From assembly GCA_949775045.1 (NCBI GenBank), contig OX459103.1, positions 1,013,501-1,077,500 of the forward strand: a DNA stretch of 64,000 nucleotides, written 5' to 3'. The notes beneath the pieces are model-generated. The model was not told where the DNA came from, did not search any database, and worked only from the letters and a program-made list of their open reading frames with translations. Origin of the DNA: Metridium senile (lineage: Eukaryota > Cnidaria > Anthozoa > Actiniaria > Metridiidae). Below are positions 53,866-64,000 of the stretch, in pieces. The stretch's first letter is position 1; each line of letters starts with the position of its first letter. A program made the translations under genes and the position numbers.

Positions 53866-54150
53866 ATGAATGAAGAATGGATGAATACAAGAATAAATAA
53901 ATAAAAGAGTAAAGAAAGAAAGAAAGAAAGAAAGAGAGAATGAAATAGATAAATAAATGAATAGATAGATAGCTGAAAAATAAATAAATACTTAAATCAA
54001 TGGATGAATAAATAAATGAATGGATAAATGAACACATGGATAGACAACTAAATAATTGAGTAAATGGATAAATAAAGAAATCGAAAATGAATAAATACAT
54101 AAATAGACACACAAAAATAAATAAATAAATGAATAGATGAATAAAAAAGG
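53866..54150 (+). repeat. degenerate (AAAT)n/(GAAA)n tail of the satellite
   Basis: AAATAAATGAATAGATAGAT and a GAAAGAAAGAAAG run. Confidence 0.9.
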
Positions 54151-54524
54151 TTGTGGTGGTAATGATGGGAGTGATAACAAAGACTGTAAGGAGAATGTAG
54201 AAGGCAGCTAGATTATATTAGAAGCAAGGTAGTAGTTTGTGCATGGGTGAGGATTAGGTCAATGTTAAAACACGCCAAAAAGCAGGTACTCGTACCAACA
54301 TCCACAGCGAAATCTTTAAAGAAATAAAGTAAAAAGCTTGGCTTTCTTCTATGCACATAAAGGTTTCGCTGTGTTTGAGTTGTTCAAAATTCCTGGTGAT
54401 TTAAATAATGATGGAATACTTTTATTTAATAAACTTGTAAAACGTCTATCTAGATTTTGTTTATCAAACCAAGAAGTCTGAAGCTAGTGTTTTAGTCCCA
54501 AAATTTCATAAATTTTCATATTTT

Positions 54525-54830
54525 TTTGCCAAATGTATGGTTCCTAACCCGGTTCCTAACTCGCTTCCTAACTCGCTTCCTAACTTGCCACGTAGTTTAT
54601 CTCCCCTTTGGCAGTACTAGAGGTACCAATGGTGTGGTATTCTATGTAGGTGTTGTTTATCGATCCTTAGTGGGTTCCTTGCTAAATAAACACATTTTAA
54701 ATATCCACCTTTGGCAGTAATTGTGGTACTAGTCGTGTGGTATTCTGTGTAGGTGTTGTTTATCCTTAGCGGGTTCCTGGCTAAATAAACACATTTTAAA
54801 TATCCCCTTTGGCAGTGGTTTGTCAATCTG
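54525..54830 (+). repeat. 100 bp tandem repeat plus TTCCTAACTCGC array, right of the satellite
   Basis: TTCCTAACTCGC units (the inverse of the left GAGTTAGGAA array) followed by about three direct copies of the 100 bp unit seen at 50681-50860. Confidence 0.9.
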
Positions 54831-55275
54831 TGGATGTCTCGTTATATATATCAGTGCATTCTCTACCATGTAGAGTTTCCTGTCAACATTTTACAAAGTA
54901 TATTCGCTATAACTAAGTATGTTTTTCTGTGGAGGCGTTTTATTTCATTTTACTTTACCGGAAAACTGTCTTGGATTAATACACTGAGGGCGTTTGTTTT
55001 GTACCATGTCGAGCTGTGCCTTGCGTGTAGTCTTTTCCTGAAGAAACATCAAAATATATAGTTATCATCAATTTTTAACTAAATGCCTGCGTGCAATCAA
55101 ATAATGGATATAAAAACTGTTTTCGTATGAAGATTTTTACAGTTGAGAAATTACAGATAATACACACGCTATTTAACAATCATATAAACTTAATGAAATA
55201 ATTAATTAATTGAATAAATAGTATTTATTTCATTTATTATTTAGTTTATTTTATTTAAGCTTTTTTATGCTTCTT

Positions 55276-55480
55276 AAGCCTAGTTTCCACATGATCGCTC
55301 ACGATCGCCGCCGGATCGGCTGAAAATGATGCCAGCGATGGTCAGCGATTATATGGAAACACGTATCAGCGATTGGATTTGCATTGTGTGCAGAAAAATT
55401 GTATTATCGCTGACGATCGCTGTCATCATTTTCAGCCGATCCGGCGATCGTGACGGTGAGCGATGGAAACTAGGCTTTAT
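55276..55480. mobile_element. MITE (AAGCCTAGTTTCCA ends)
   Basis: About 205 bp. Arms carry TCGCTCACGATCG, CCGGATCGGCTGAAAATGAT and CAGCGAT words and their complements, ending GGAAACTAGGCTT. Confidence 0.93.
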
Positions 55481-55635
55481 ATAGTTATGAACTTTCTTTA
55501 ATATATTCTTGGCTAAATAAAGGTGTTGGTTTGATTCCTTATCTAGTCTCCGTTTCAAAAGGCAGACGTTTTCCCCGACATGCAATATGGCCGTCATGTA
55601 AAGCTGCATGATCAATCTTGTGATGATAATATTTT

Positions 55636-55740
55636 ACGGCAATCGATTTCCTCTACCTTGACTGAGATATTTAATATAGTGTTTCACATAATCGATTTCC
55701 TCTACCTTGACTGAGATATAGAAATATAGTGTTTCACATA
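55636..55740 (+). repeat. two-copy tandem duplication (about 50 bp)
   Basis: AATCGATTTCCTCTACCTTG to ATATAGTGTTTCACATA occurs twice in a row. Confidence 0.93.
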
Positions 55741-55804
55741 AGTTTAAGGTTATTGCGGTTTATTTACTTTTTTTGGTTAATGTGGTTTATTTTTTACTTC
55801 ATCA

Positions 55805-56330
55805 TGCCTATCTATCTATTAGTCTGTCTGTCTATCTGTCTATTTGTCTGTCTGTCTGTTCGTCTGTCTGTCCGTCTATCTGCCTGTCCGTCCTTCCAAT
55901 GTATGTCCGTCTGTTCGTCTGTCTGTCCCTCTATCTGCCTGTCCGTCCTTCCACTGTATGTGTGTCCGTCCGTCGGACTGTCTGTCCGTCCTTCCTCTGT
56001 CTGTCCGTCTGTAAGTCTGTCTGTCTATCCGTCCTTCCTCTGACTGTCCGTCTGTCTGTCTGCCCGTCCTTCCTCTGTCTGTCCGTCTGTAAGTCTGTCT
56101 GTCCGTCCGTCTGTTAGTATGTCTGTCCGTCCATCCTTCCGTCCGTCTGTCCGTATTTTCTCTGTCTGTCTTTCGGTCTGTCTATCTGTCCGTCTGTCTG
56201 TCCGTCTGTGAGTCTATCTGTCCGTCCTTCCACTGTCTGTCCGTCCATCCGTCTGTAAGTCTGTCTGTCCTTCTGTAAGTCTGTCTGTCCGTGCTTTCTT
56301 TGTCTGTTCGTCCGTCTTTCAGCTGTCTGT
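55805..56330 (+). repeat. (GTCT/GTCC)n satellite
   Basis: CTGTCTGTCCGTC with CCTTCC interruptions recurring in blocks of about 60 bp. Open frames with CLSVCLSV are artefacts. Confidence 0.95.
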
Positions 56331-57002
56331 TATGTATAATAATTTATCTAATTTGTTTGGTTATTCGTCTTTGCGTTTTGGCCACGCGCCACTTTAGGGA
56401 CATTTAATAAAAGCATTGACATTAATATAGAAAGTAAAAAGGTATTATTGGAAAGGTATTATTGGATTAACCAATGTTTATATATCCGTCTCTTTAAAAC
56501 ACTTTTAGTGTTAAAAGCACGATTCTAGACGGCTTCTTTTTAGCGATATGTAACGACCGGTGTAATTTAACGTAGAAAGTGTTTTTACTAGTGTTTTAAG
56601 TGTGAGTACTTAAAAGTATTTACAGTTATATACTAAGGGGCCGACCATTTAACTTTTGAGGGGGGGGGGGGGGGGATTTTGAAAATAAATTTCCTGCACA
56701 AGAACATAAACATGAAACAAGAACATGTGAAAAAAATATCCTCCAAGCCAAAATCGCCACTGAAGTATTTGCTTTTCTATAAAATAAATTCCGTGCGCAT
56801 GCCAGCGGGCTAAATCATCCCCCCTCCCCCACCACCACCACAAAAGTCACCCCTAAAGCTGACTAAATTAAGAATGTATGTCGTCTATACGATGATCAAC
56901 TAACAAATGAATGACGGGAGGAACAAATAAATAAAAATGAACAAAAGCTTAATGGAATGAATTGATTAAAAAAATGATAGGTAATATAATGAAATTTGTA
57001 AC
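56331..57002. other. intergenic, no gene recognised
   Basis: Contains a G run (56660-56675) behind GGGGCCGACCATTTAAC, possibly a decayed MITE end, but no matching far end was found. Confidence 0.45.
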
Positions 57003-57290
57003 ATCGTAAAAAATGTTAAATTAACTTGGTTAAATAGAAACTAGCAAGTAAACTAGTATAGGCTGCGTCGGTGTTTGATATAAATAATAAGTAATAGAAT
57101 GAAATTTGTAACACCGTAAAAAATAGAAATAGAAACTAGCGAGTAAACTAGTATAGGCTGCGTCGGTGTTTGATATAAACGATAGGTAATTATATAATGA
57201 AATTTGTAACACCGTAAAAAATGTTAAATTAACTTTACTGACGTTTCGAGCTTTAGCCCTTCGTCGAAGCCGAAGTCGAACTATGTCGAA
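57003..57290 (-). repeat. dispersed repeat with three tandem units, inverted relative to 62735-62965
   Basis: Three copies of a unit with AACTAGTATAGGCTGCGTCG and GAAATTTGTAACACCGTAAA, ending TTTACTGACGTTTCGAGC and TTTAGCCCTTCGTCG. Confidence 0.9.
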
Positions 57291-57759
57291 CAGTAATTGT
57301 ATAAGTGAATGATTGAAGGACTGAAATTAATGTAATACGCTAAGTGGTTCTAGATACCGGTAATTGATATTCAGAATCAGCTGATAACAGCAATCAGTCA
57401 TCAGGTCATGATGGTCACGGAAAAAAAAACCCACAGGAAACCCAATGAACCCTGCGAACTGGCACAGGGATCCAAATCATAGAGGGATGGGAATTTAACA
57501 GCCACAGAATAATGTGAATCGATGATTTATTTGGATATGTTTTACTCCGACGAAGACAAACGTTTAACCACCAAAACGTAAGTGAGTATTCCTCTCTTTT
57601 TACTTTGAAAAACACCTTTTTTACTGGTCCAAGAGTTCTTCATCCATTCAATATCATTGCGGAGATGCAACAACAACAATTCTCTATTTGCACACATTAT
57701 TTTACAATATTATAATACAGGGAAGTTAATAGAAAACATGAAATAATTAATAAGCTAAC

Positions 57760-57933
57760 TACAGTGGAACCCTGCCTTACGGCCACCGGCTTAATACGGC
57801 CATCCCGTTATTGCGGCCAGTTTTTTAGGTCCCGACGAAATGCATGCCCTATGCACGCTTAATACGGCCACCCCGTTAATACGGCCACTTTGGGCTGTCC
57901 TTTCGGTGTCCGGATTGACCGGTTTCCACTGTA
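57760..57933. mobile_element. pogo/Tigger-like MITE
   Basis: TA-flanked ends TACAGTGGAACCC and GGTTTCCACTGTA, with subterminal TTAATACGGCCA repeats. These ends are typical of pogo/Tc1-mariner derived short elements. Confidence 0.82.
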
Positions 57934-59914
57934 CATAAAATTAGTTGTACTGTACATAAAAGTGGTGCCTAATCGATAGATAAACTTGGGAGTTATCGAG
58001 TTAGCCCTTAGGTAATTTTATGTTGGACGTGATTAGAGGTTTTATTACTGATTTCTGTAACAGTGGCATCAGTGTCATCCATTGGTATAGCATCACCTTT
58101 TTTCATCCTTGACCTTCTGGTATTATACTATATGTAATTCATACCAGTAAGTACCAGACACTAAGTCATTCCAGGCAGTCCTGTTGGTTACATTACCAGT
58201 CAAATATTATATCACATGTAATCGATAGCATGCACGCAGTTAAAGCCAACAGAAGACAATAAATACCAAGTAGGCCAAGAAGGCCAGTTAGTCCAGTTAG
58301 ACGGTCCCCATTACCTTCCAGTAGATACCACATTATTAATACCAGATGGTAGCATTCGTTCGATATAAACGAAAGAAACAGGCCCGGGGAAACAGGACAG
58401 GCGAACCAGGCAGATTACTGATAATCCAGGAAAACGATCCCTATAATCTGTTGGGGGTCTGCTTATTAAACCATTGTACTTTTTGTGACCGGGGAGTGTA
58501 CTCCCTTTGTCTAAGGGGTAGGGGTGCTCGGCGGTCGATTCGGAATTGACCCCTAAAAGGTACGCATGAATTAATAAACTTGTTGATTTCAACCCCTAAA
58601 AAGTACGACTTGAGCGAAACTCTTGACAGCTAAGTAATTGTGTTATCTCCCACGATTATCACAGCTCTTGGAGAAAACACAGAGTAAAATATATATAGGT
58701 TTACACCTAATTCCAAGAAGGTTGTCACACGAAAAAGAACATTAATAATTTAGTAAGAAAGAAAGAACAAAATAAAGAGTTCAGCTTGAGTGATCTTCTT
58801 TTGTCTTTTAATTAATTCTTTTCCTACTAAATTACAAAAGTCAGGACAACGTTATTGCAATTAGGTGTAAATAAAAAAAAGCTAAATTAGTTACGTAATT
58901 GACTTATGAGCAAGAAGCTTATGTTCTCACAATGGATATTTTTAACCCTAAAAGGAGTGCTGATTACACCCCCTCGCCCGGGCTAACTCCCCCCGGGCTA
59001 TTGTACCCAGTTGTGCCGCGTCGCGAACATATCATCATGAAGTGTTTCGTTTTTATTGCAGAATAAAGTGGAACAGCTTGGATGCTCTTCCGTAACTCAG
59101 GTAAAACGCATTCTATGTAGCTCACACGTGATCACTATCATTTATTTGTGAAATGAAACCTTGTCAACAATTAGATATACACTGTATTGAATATTATGTA
59201 ATCATGTTTCACGGACGATATCCAAAAGACATAGACTCATAAACAGCCGCTACCTTTACGCGAAATTCTGTGGAAAGAAATGTTGAGTTGGGAATTAAAC
59301 TTTAGAGAAACACTAGCCTGCTCGGCTACAGCTGGCCATGCCAGAGAAAGACGCAATGGAATCGACCGAATTTCTACTCGTTTCCTCGGAATTTTCACCT
59401 AAATACTGAATACTATTTAAATGTGATCGACTCAAAAATTGACTTCTTTTTTCAAAATTAGTTCTGTCATGTTTCTACTGTAGAGGTACTCTCTGAGTGG
59501 TCAAACCTTTAATAAGACAATATTCAACCATTAAAAAAAAACAATGCAAATAGCTTTTATTCTCAGCTAAACCATTTACATATTCTTGCTGTCATCTAAG
59601 TCAGTATCAATCAATATACGCTGTATTTATTCATCTGTTTATAGCAAAGTAACCTCAGTCAGTGAACTGTCCATTGACTAACCATTTGACTAAATATTTT
59701 ATTTTATTTCATTAAGTTTTATTCTCTTGTAATATTCGTATATTATTTGTATATTATTAATGAATATTAAGGGACAAACCATTGGATATTGGGTATTGGT
59801 CAATTCTAAGTTTCTTTTATCATGTCTATATTTTTTTCTGCTCTCAAGTGCTGTATGATATGTTTTATAAGGTCCCTTGATATTTATCATTTCTGTGAAA
59901 CTGCAGTGCTAAGT
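57934..59914. other. intergenic, no gene recognised
   Basis: Two antisense-overlapping open frames near 58311-58592 show no domain. A 39 nt exon-like stretch (59062-59100) is too weak to annotate. Confidence 0.5.
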
Positions 59915-60015
59915 GATCCCCTAGCTACCATAAGTGATCTCCTAGTTACCATAAGTGATCCCATGGTTACAATAAGTGATCCCCTGGTTACCAGAGTTAT
60001 AGTCAAGCCTCTGGT
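59915..60015 (+). repeat. 24 bp tandem repeat (AAGTGATCCCCTAGxTACCAT)
   Basis: Four to five copies. Confidence 0.9.
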
Positions 60016-61740
60016 AACCTGGATAGATCCATAAAAACATTCGCATGTGTTCAATGCGTATACCACAATTCATTTTGGTCGTGCAATCGCAATTCGCAGT
60101 TCACCCCGACAACCTTTTTTTAAATAGATGTCATCATTATCATTGTTTCCCGCTTGGCGTGTGATCGGCCTTGGGGCGTGATTGCTTGGAGCAAGAAAAC
60201 CTACGCTCCAACAACCGCGTTAAGTCCTATTTATTCATCATAGATCGTAACGCCAGTGGCCTATCTATTCCAAGTAGGTCTTCCAACTTTTTCCACGTCT
60301 TCCTCTTGTCGAAAGTACATGTTTTTGTATTACATCCTTTTTCCTTCTGCCCACATGAGCTATATATTTTAGGTACTGGATGTGAAAAAAAGTCCTGAAT
60401 TGGTTGTGTATTGGTTATCTCATGAATAGTGTATACCTCGGCTGTGTTCACGAGGGTGTTCCAGATGTTTACCGTCTTGTTCCGTTGCTCTTATGTCTAA
60501 TACTTAATACTTTATTGAACCACGTATAAAGCACTTATATCAGAAAGTGAGCACACACGTACGTACATACATGAGAAATGAGTAAAAATATCTCTTACTA
60601 GTAAGTCTATTTGCAACGATAGACTTCCATAAAGAAGCTAAAGCTAAACTTGATGCAATAGTTGCAAAACATCAACTAGACAAAGTAAATTAAATTAGCG
60701 TAGACATCAAATTAGTATTTTATTATCAATTAAATTAGCGTAGACATGAAATTAGTATTTCATTGTTATTATGTAGTTATCATTTGTAGATTGAATGAAT
60801 GAATGTTTTGAATGAATGAATGAATGTTTTATTAACATAGAATAGCCTGTTTTATGGGAATGTTAATAAAGTTGGTACTGTATTGTATGATATAAGCAGA
60901 AAACAATACGATACCGGCAAAGAATCCTTCCTTTTTTTGTAAAATAAGAGCCATGTGCAAAAGCATTGACCTGTATGTAAATAAAATAGAAAAAAGGTGT
61001 TGTGATGATGAAGTGAGTGATGCTAATAGGTTTATGTGGGTATAGTGATGGTGATGATAATGTAAATGCTATTGGAATTGAGTGCTGATGGTGATTGTGG
61101 TAGTGATTGGTGTATGATGGTGATAATAAAATGACGAGGTTGAGTATGGAGAAGAATGGTGAAGGAAATGTATGCGAATGGATAGGGTTTTAGGTCAATG
61201 CTAAATGACATCGCAAAAATAGGATAGTTTATGTGATTTTCCATCAAAATGAATCTCCGTTACACGTGTTGTCAATATCATAGATGATCTTTTTATAATA
61301 GAGGAAGTTGAATGGCATGTTTCTCTTATCCATATAGATATCCATTACAATCAGCTTGTATGTTCCATATAATACGCGTACGTGAGATTACATACTCCCA
61401 GCCTATTTCAATGTTATCCGTTTTCATCTGGAAATGGTTGATCTGGGATCGATAGGAATTGTGGGAGTTCATTAAACTGCAAATGCACTATGATAATCAT
61501 GTTTGAACGTGAATGTTTACTTATAAAACATTTATCTTTAATTCAGCAGCATTTTATGTGCGATTTATTGAATCTTTATTGATCTAATTGAATAGAAGTT
61601 GTGACCAGAAATGCACTATAAGAATCCTATTCGAATGCCAATGGCTTCTGAAACACTGTTATCTATAATTCAGCAGCATTATGTGCGATTTATTGAATCT
61701 TTATATTGATTTTTTTTGAATAGAGGTGACAAGAAGGGAC
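60016..61740. other. intergenic, no gene recognised
   Basis: Short GAATGAATG tract near 60795-60830, a duplicated AAATTAGCGTAGACAT block near 60690 and 60730, and a 130 bp duplication around TTCAGCAGCATTxTATGTGCG at 61545 and 61670. Confidence 0.5.
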
Positions 61741-61774
61741 TATAGCAAGCGGCACTGACTTACTACTAGAGAGA

Positions 61775-61849
61775 TAGCCTCTCCCCTTCCCTTCCCTTCC
61801 TACCTCCTCCCCTCCCCCCTCCAAATCCCATTGAGCCGTTCACAGGCTA
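61775..61849. mobile_element. possible decayed TAGCCT MITE
   Basis: TAGCCTCTCCCCTTCCCTTCC to CACAGGCTA, with the pyrimidine-rich tract and termini seen in the 840 bp element at 40714-41553. Arms are not well matched, so the call is tentative. Confidence 0.4.
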
Positions 61850-62239
61850 CTGAAGAGGATGCTAGTAAATCAAATTTTCCTTTTAAGGTGTAAACATCAT
61901 TTGTTGACCACTTGGACAAGACTTCCCCTGGAAGCGTCTCTGTCTCTTGATCGATGATTAAAAAACCTTTTTAAGACGGCAACCTTTATATCAAGTATAC
62001 ACTCAAGGGCTTGAAACCAGCATGAATATGATCATACTTAATAGAATACCGATTGTACTTAGTGCTCAAAATATCCGTTTACGAGTAATGCGTGACAGCA
62101 GAATTGGTCGGCTTAGGAAACCCTTTTTCGACGGAACTAGCGCCGCAAGCCTAGAAGAATACATGTGATCACCAGGAGAGCGCTTGGTAGTTACCGCCGG
62201 GAAGCCTTCCTGCTCCCCATGCAGTACACGCAACAACAC

Positions 62240-62506
<267 letters not shown>

Positions 62507-62734
62507 ACATGTTTCGAGGTGTACCCACCTCATCTTCAGTGTGAATTAATTAATTATGATAATAATGTCATTTATATATAACACTTATCCCTTTCAGTTC
62601 TAAGCGCTTCTTTTCATGCAACAGCTAATGGTAAATCCCAGACTTGCCGCGAGGAACGGCTGGGCAACTATTGTAGATCCATCACGTTTCCCACTTCATA
62701 TTTATACACAGTATCTCTCTTAGTCTAACTCTTT

Positions 62735-62965
62735 TACTCCGACGAAGGGCTAAAGCTCGAAACGTCAGTAAAGTTAAGTCAACATTTTTTTTACGGTGTT
62801 ACACATTTCATTATATTACCTATATCGTTTATATAAAACACCGACGCAGCCTATACTAGTTTACTCGCTAGTTTCTATTTCTTACGGTGTTACAAATGTC
62901 ATTCTATTACCTATCGTTTATATCAAACACCGACGCAGCCTATACTAGTTAACTCGCTAGTTTCT
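62735..62965 (+). repeat. dispersed repeat, inverse of 57003-57290
   Basis: CGACGAAGGGCTAAAGCTCG, AAACGTCAGTAAAGTTAAG and two AACACCGACGCAGCCTATAC units. It faces the 57 kb copy, 5.4 kb away. Confidence 0.9.
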
Positions 62966-63131
62966 ATTTATATTTTATATTTCGTGACCAAGACTATTTT
63001 TCTCTGACATTGTGTTTCAATCGTTTGTGTATAGGTTGTTTTTGTGTCATGACGTTCTCTGTTTGTTCGTACAATGATACGTGATAAACATATCCTCTTA
63101 TTACGTAAGTACGATGACACTTTTCTATATT

Positions 63132-63560
63132 ATGACGTCATACTTTGATTGAACCAATCACAGCATTCCTTTAATTTGGCGGCGGGCCGTGGCGATTGTG
63201 TTCGTTTCAGTAACAGCAGCAGTCGTTCTCAAGACTACAAACAAACGCTTACGATCTCTATTAAGACCTGCATGGTGCACTTGAGGCGTTGGTGTTCGTA
63301 ATGACGTCATAGATCATATTAGCCAATCATAGTGATCGTTTCTAAATATATATGGGCTTTATCCCTTTAGAGGTGGAGAGGAGAATGCAGGGGAATGGAA
63401 CCGAGTTTTTATAGTCTGCGAGGAAGATGGACGTCATAGTTTGATTCAGCCAATCGTAAGAGTTAGTTTCCTAAATAAAGTACATTGTAGGGGATTGGGA
63501 ACGAGTCAAAACGTCTGGACAACCTTGAGAATGACTTCATAGTCTGGATTCATCCAATCG
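63132..63560 (+). promoter_or_regulatory. four-fold CRE plus CCAAT array
   Basis: TGACGTCA or a close variant (63132, 63302, 63430, 63532) is each followed after 12-14 bp by a CCAATC(A/G) box (63154, 63323, 63450, 63554). CRE binds CREB/ATF and CCAAT binds NF-Y in animals. It could be a promoter of a gene starting beyond the window or a degenerate tandem repeat. Confidence 0.5.
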
Positions 63561-64000
63561 GCCTTGTTGTTTAAAATTAGTGACACATTAGGCCTTGATT
63601 CAGCCTGTCATAGCTGTCTAGTTTCCAAAATACAATATATCAGACCACCCGTAGCGAACATTTCCTAGTAGTGACGAAGAGATGTTATTTTGAAAGGAAA
63701 AGATCCCCAAATAACGTTGTTGAAGTACGTGTTGTTTGCTCTTGAAATAGATAAATGCACTCAACTGCTGGTAACATTGGTTTGGTTGATGCCGATAACG
63801 ATTTTCAGTCCTCGTGGACTTGCTTGGTGAGATAATCTTCTCTTCACAAAGAACAGTAAGAGATTAGCCTATAAGGTAGGTTTTACACGAGTATTGTTGC
63901 CTTCAATGAATTTGTATATAAATTCGGGTTTTTTTTATTCTTTATTTCTTATAAGTATGTCAATTTTGGCGGCAAATAAAAACTAATTTTCTTTTTCGTT
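63561..64000. other. right edge, no gene recognised
   Basis: AT-rich; a first exon could lie here downstream of the CRE/CCAAT array, but no start codon with supporting splice site stands out. Confidence 0.4.

Noticed and set aside
51599..54112. 837-codon minus-strand open frame
   Set aside because: It is the ATGAATG/ATGGATG satellite read in an open frame (Ser-Ile-His-Phe only); no gene-like composition or domain.
59062..59100. 39 nt exon-like stretch between TTGCAG and GTAAAA
   Set aside because: No neighbouring exon, no recognisable protein and too short to support alone.

Overview
The window looks like AT-rich animal nuclear DNA. Host genes have spliced exons with GT/AG borders, long introns, abundant short inverted-repeat transposons (MITEs), satellites, a tRNA-derived SINE and one large Maverick/Polinton element. 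This mix suggests a cnidarian or another early-branching marine invertebrate. The species cannot be named from the sequence, and the lineage is an inference.

Layout. At 2.6-17.4 kb lie two tandem plus-strand genes for class A (rhodopsin-family) peptide-type GPCRs. They have the same three-exon structure and a central exon of identical length, so they arose by local duplication. At 20.66-49.28 kb, minus strand, lies an oxysterol-binding-protein-related (ORP) gene in at least 15 coding exons. It encodes essentially a stand-alone lipid-transfer (ORD) domain. Its largest intron (26.5-43.8 kb) contains a 15.7 kb Polinton at 27951-43694, with TIRs of about 0.97 kb and the flanking direct repeat TAGGGA. 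The intron splits the family signature EQVSHHPP between EQ and VSHHPP. From 49.3 to 64 kb no convincing gene was found; the DNA is satellites, microsatellites and MITEs.

The Polinton carries a protein-primed family B DNA polymerase (one frameshift), an oppositely oriented retroviral-type integrase, a probable capsid protein, an A32/FtsK-like packaging ATPase and a run of small, mostly membrane-associated or coiled-coil proteins of unknown role. The last gene is cut by an 840 bp MITE with 120 bp perfect TIRs and a perfect 9 bp target duplication. No adenain-like protease was recognised. The gene set fits a virus-like element (adintovirus/Polinton type) that can copy its DNA, integrate and probably form a capsid. 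This copy looks disabled at two or three points but otherwise young.

Other notable structure: a repeated (G/C)GTATAA(A/G) box 22-32 nt before six Polinton start codons; nuclear-receptor-like AGGTCA half-sites spaced DR0, DR1, DR2 in both TIRs; a CRE plus CCAAT pair repeated four times near the right edge and once near 20.4 kb; a 221 bp higher-order repeat upstream of the first GPCR; and a tandem array of splice-acceptor-like units beside ORP exon 4.
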